Source: an uncultured Acidimicrobiales bacterium (GTDB taxonomy: Bacteria > Actinomycetota > Acidimicrobiia > Acidimicrobiales > Aldehydirespiratoraceae). From it: a stretch of DNA of 8,161 nucleotides. Location: the NCBI GenBank assembly GCA_938091985.1, contig CALKOE010000216.1, positions 1 to 8,161 of the forward strand. Direction: 5' to 3'. Positions within the stretch are counted from its first letter, which is position 1, and each line of letters opens with the position of its first letter. This document shows, piece after piece, positions 6,576 to 8,161 of the stretch. The position numbers were made by a program, and so were the translations under genes. The notes beneath the pieces were generated by a model. It saw nothing but the letters and a program-made list of their open reading frames with translations, was not told where the DNA came from and did no database searches.

Positions 6576-7822
6576 CTCGGGGTGTCCTCCCAGCTTGCGC
6601 CATGCCACGGGTCGGGCTCCCGCGGAAGGCCCAGCACCTTCTCACCGATCACGTTCTTGTTCACTTCCGTCGTGCCGCCTTCGATTGTGTTCGCCCGGCT
6701 CCTGATCATTCCCGAGAGCTCGTAGGGGAGCGACTCGGCCCACGTGTCGGCGAGGGGAAATGCCATCGCCGCGGCGCCGAGCATGTCGGTTGCCGCAAGC
6801 TGGATCGCCTGGTTGAGGGTGCCTTGGTGCACCTTGCCGACCGATGCGGCGGGTCCGGGGGTACCTCCCGCCTTGACGGTGGCCCGCACTCTCTCGTTGG
6901 TCCAGCCCCGAACTTGCTCCTCGCAATACAGCGCGACGAGTCGGTCCTTCATGACCGGGTCGACGGGGTTGCGGCGGGCGGCCTCGATGAGACGAGCGAC
7001 CCCGCTGCCGCCGATGCGATCCACGCCACCTGACCCTGATCCGGCGACCATCTGTCGTTCGCCGGCGAGCGTCGACGCGGCGACTCGCCAGCCGTCGCCC
7101 GCAGCACCGACGCGATTCGTATCGGGCACGCGCACGTCGTCGAGCCACACCTCGTTGAAGTCGACGGTGCCTCCCATGTGGCGCAGCTCTCGGACCTCCA
7201 CCCCCGGGCTCCGCAGGTCCACGAGGAAGTAGGTGATGCCCTTGCGCTTCATCGCCGAGGGGTCGGTGCGGGCGAGACAGATCGCGAACTCCGAATGGTG
7301 TGCCCAGGTGCTCCACACCTTCTGTCCGTTGAGCACCCACTCGTCGCCATCGAGCTCGGCCCGCATCGACAGCGATGCGAGGTCAGATCCTGCGCCGGGT
7401 TCGCTGAACATCTGACACCAGCGCTCGGCGTTTTGCACCATGGGCGGGAGAAACCGGAGCCGCTGCGCTTCGGTGCCGTGGGCAAAGAGTGCGGGGGCCA
7501 TGTTGTGCAGGCCGAGCGGGTTGAGTCGTCCGAGATTGAGCGGGCCGAGTCGGCCCTCGATCAGCCGGGCCTGTTCGACCGAGAGATCGAGTCCGCCATA
7601 CGCGACGGGCCAGGTGGAAACCGCGAGTCCTGTCGCGGCGAAGCTCGGGTACCAGGCCTCGTATTCGGCGCGAGGGCGGATGGCGCGGATCGCCTGGCGG
7701 CCTTCAGCGGCGGCGTTCTGCCAGCTCTGCGGGACCTCGGATGCAACCCAAGCTTCCACGGCTTCGAGCAGCGCGTCGTCGGCGCTGTCGGGCCCGACCG
7801 CCAGTCGATGTGCAACGTCCAC
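6572..7822 (-). CDS. Acyl-CoA dehydrogenase (FadE-type)
   Basis: This FAD enzyme is predicted to introduce the 2,3 double bond into an acyl-CoA. At 416 residues it has the full family architecture: an N-terminal helical domain (about 1-130), the FAD/acyl-binding signature CQMFSEPGAGSDLASL (136-151), NGQKVWSTWAHHSEF (165-179) in the beta domain, and a C-terminal helical domain. The last domain carries IEGGTTEV (380-387), where Glu381 aligns with the catalytic base of medium-chain acyl-CoA dehydrogenase, so activity is expected. It is the first gene of the minus-strand operon. The start is GTG 7822, with an in-frame TGA directly upstream (7825-7823) and GAGGA eight bases upstream (7835-7831). 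Its own stop overlaps the crotonase start. Chain length and structure of the substrate cannot be read from the sequence. The group is typical of actinobacterial FadE proteins for branched, cyclic or steroid-like acids (family-level inference). Confidence 0.95.
   Translation of the reverse strand: MDVAHRLAVGPDSADDALLEAVEAWVASEVPQSWQNAAAEGRQAIRAIRPRAEYEAWYPSFAATGLAVSTWPVAYGGLDLSVEQARLIEGRLGPLNLGRLNPLGLHNMAPALFAHGTEAQRLRFLPPMVQNAERWCQMFSEPGAGSDLASLSMRAELDGDEWVLNGQKVWSTWAHHSEFAICLARTDPSAMKRKGITYFLVDLRSPGVEVRELRHMGGTVDFNEVWLDDVRVPDTNRVGAAGDGWRVAASTLAGERQMVAGSGSGGVDRIGGSGVARLIEAARRNPVDPVMKDRLVALYCEEQVRGWTNERVRATVKAGGTPGPAASVGKVHQGTLNQAIQLAATDMLGAAAMAFPLADTWAESLPYELSGMIRSRANTIEGGTTEVNKNVIGEKVLGLPREPDPWHGASWEDTPR
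6585..6590 (-). promoter_or_regulatory. Ribosome binding site of the crotonase gene
   Basis: GGAGGA on the minus strand lies nine bases before ATG 6575, inside the end of the dehydrogenase gene. It is the strongest Shine-Dalgarno of the operon junctions and decides the start in favour of 6575 over the upstream ATG at 6608. Confidence 0.75.
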
Positions 7823-7830
7823 TCAGCTCG

Positions 7831-7835
7831 TCCTC
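7831..7835 (-). promoter_or_regulatory. Ribosome binding site of the operon's first gene
   Basis: GAGGA on the minus strand lies eight bases before GTG 7822. With the adjacent in-frame stop, it fixes the acyl-CoA dehydrogenase start. Confidence 0.7.
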
Positions 7836-7858
7836 GCTCGATTTGCCGCTTCGGATAA

Positions 7859-7866
7859 TGTATACA
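7859..7866. promoter_or_regulatory. Palindrome TGTATACA, possible operator
   Basis: This perfect 8-base palindrome sits in the middle of the divergent gap, over both candidate -10 elements. Such a place suits an operator for a dimeric repressor (GntR-, TetR- or MarR-like). It does not clearly fit the KstR or KstR2 sites known from actinobacterial steroid degradation. No regulator gene lies in the window, and eight bases are too few to name a family. Confidence 0.35.
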
Positions 7867-7894
7867 GTTCTCGAAAGACGGTCCACAGCGAGCC

Positions 7895-7900
7895 AGGGGA
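7895..7900 (+). promoter_or_regulatory. Ribosome binding site of the MaoC-type gene
   Basis: AGGGGA lies five bases before ATG 7906 and supports that start codon. Confidence 0.65.
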
Positions 7901-7905
7901 CGCCG

Positions 7906-8161
7906 ATGACGGATGCAGCCATCACGGAAGAGGGGATCGCCCGGCTCCGTGCCCGGATCGGGGTCGCACAGCCCCACCCGCAGCCGCCGTGGTACCGGTC
8001 GCCGGGCCCGGATGCATTCCGCCACGTCTCGGAGGCGTGCGGTGATGACAACCCGCTCTGGTGCGATCCCGAGCATGCGTCGGCCAGCGTGTGGGGTGCC
8101 CCGATCGGTTCTCCCAACATCAATGGAGGCGACACGCTGATCGGCGAGAACGAGGTCGGTC
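7906..8161 (+). CDS. MaoC-type dehydratase, N-terminal hot-dog domain (3' partial)
   Basis: An open frame from ATG 7906 runs without a stop to the window edge (85 codons). It begins MTDAAITEEGIARLRARIG, then WYRSPGPDAFRHVSEACG, DDNPLWCDPEHA and WGAPIGSP. The pattern 'R-h-x-e-a-x-G-D-x-N-P-L-W-x-D-P-x-x-A' followed by 'W-G-x-x-I-x-p-P' is typical of the N-terminal hot-dog domain of MaoC/FAS1-like dehydratases, which hydrate enoyl-CoA. The catalytic Asp/His hydratase motif usually lies in a second hot-dog domain or a partner subunit, outside this window, so activity cannot be judged. The divergent arrangement implies that it works with the operon. It could supply the 2-enoyl-CoA hydration that the unusual crotonase probably cannot. 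Confidence 0.85.
   Translation, partial: MTDAAITEEGIARLRARIGVAQPHPQPPWYRSPGPDAFRHVSEACGDDNPLWCDPEHASASVWGAPIGSPNINGGDTLIGENEVG

Larger units (their letters stand above)
1231..7822 (-). other. Six-gene catabolic operon with 4-base overlaps at every junction
   Basis: The order is acyl-CoA dehydrogenase, crotonase, short ligase, NIPSNAP-like protein, ligase, dioxygenase. The junctions are ATGA at 6575-6572, GTGA at 5775-5772, GTGA at 4384-4381, ATGA at 3632-3629 and GTGA at 2091-2088. No intergenic base remains, so there is no room for dedicated internal promoters or terminators between genes. A single transcript from the divergent gap with coupled translation is the simplest reading. Confidence 0.85.
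7823..7905. promoter_or_regulatory. Divergent promoter region
   Basis: These 83 bases separate the operon from the divergent MaoC-type gene and must hold both promoters if neither is transcribed from further away. On the plus strand, GATAAT (7854-7859) matches five of six bases of the -10 consensus, but no good -35 sits 16-18 bases before it. On the minus strand, TATACA (7864-7859), with TGGACC (7885-7880) 15 bases before it, is a weak sigma70-like pair. The AT-rich patch at about 7854-7868 stands out from its GC-rich surroundings. The two candidate -10 elements overlap the palindrome, so one bound regulator could control both directions. The exact hexamers are tentative. Confidence 0.55.

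Noticed and set aside
6576..6608. Earlier ATG (6608) for the crotonase gene
   Set aside because: It adds eleven residues encoded within the dehydrogenase gene. GGAGGA lies at the correct distance from ATG 6575, and the family N-terminus fits MSYEHLVVER.
7178..7858. Plus-strand open frame opposite the acyl-CoA dehydrogenase start
   Set aside because: It is antisense to clear dehydrogenase sequence and runs into the promoter gap. No domain or ribosome binding site supports it.
1..8161. tRNA, rRNA, CRISPR array, insertion sequence, prophage or attachment site
   Set aside because: Coding sequence fills the window except for 12 and 83 bases. I saw no transposase, terminal inverted repeats, spaced direct repeats or tRNA-like folds.

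Overview
The window is GC-rich and densely packed. It looks like a bacterial catabolic island, most likely actinobacterial (possibly an acidimicrobial or Ilumatobacter-like lineage). That placement is inferred from GC content, frequent GTG starts and the style of the FadD/FadE/TauD/MaoC proteins, not from any marker gene.

Layout. Positions 1-1218 (+) hold a 5'-truncated metallo-beta-lactamase-fold protein of the alkyl-sulfatase dimerisation-domain type. It runs into the window from the left. Convergent to it, after only 12 bases, is a six-gene operon on the minus strand, read from 7822 down to 1231: acyl-CoA dehydrogenase, crotonase-fold protein, short acyl-CoA ligase, duplicated NIPSNAP-like protein of unknown function, second acyl-CoA ligase, and a TauD/TfdA-type Fe(II)/2-oxoglutarate dioxygenase. 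All five internal junctions are 4-base RTGA overlaps, in which the start codon lies inside the previous stop. This fixes the starts and argues for one transcript with coupled translation. A divergent MaoC-type dehydratase begins at 7906 (+) and runs off the right edge. The 83-base divergent gap (7823-7905) carries both ribosome binding sites, weak promoter-like hexamers and the palindrome TGTATACA in an AT-rich patch.

How the genes may work together (inference). The dioxygenase would oxidise or cleave a substrate to give a carboxylic acid or its precursor. The two ligases would make CoA thioesters, the dehydrogenase would introduce the 2,3 double bond, and the divergent MaoC protein would hydrate it. 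The crotonase-fold protein has His where both catalytic Glu of enoyl-CoA hydratase should be, so it may do something other than hydration, such as C-C hydrolysis. No 3-hydroxyacyl-CoA dehydrogenase, thiolase, transporter or regulator lies in the window, so the pathway is only partly visible and its substrate is unknown.

The points most worth a second look are the His/His crotonase, the metallo-beta-lactamase-fold protein that has lost most metal ligands, the tandem NIPSNAP-like protein between two ligases, and the strictly uniform overlap architecture. I see no RNA genes, insertion sequences, CRISPR arrays or prophage features.
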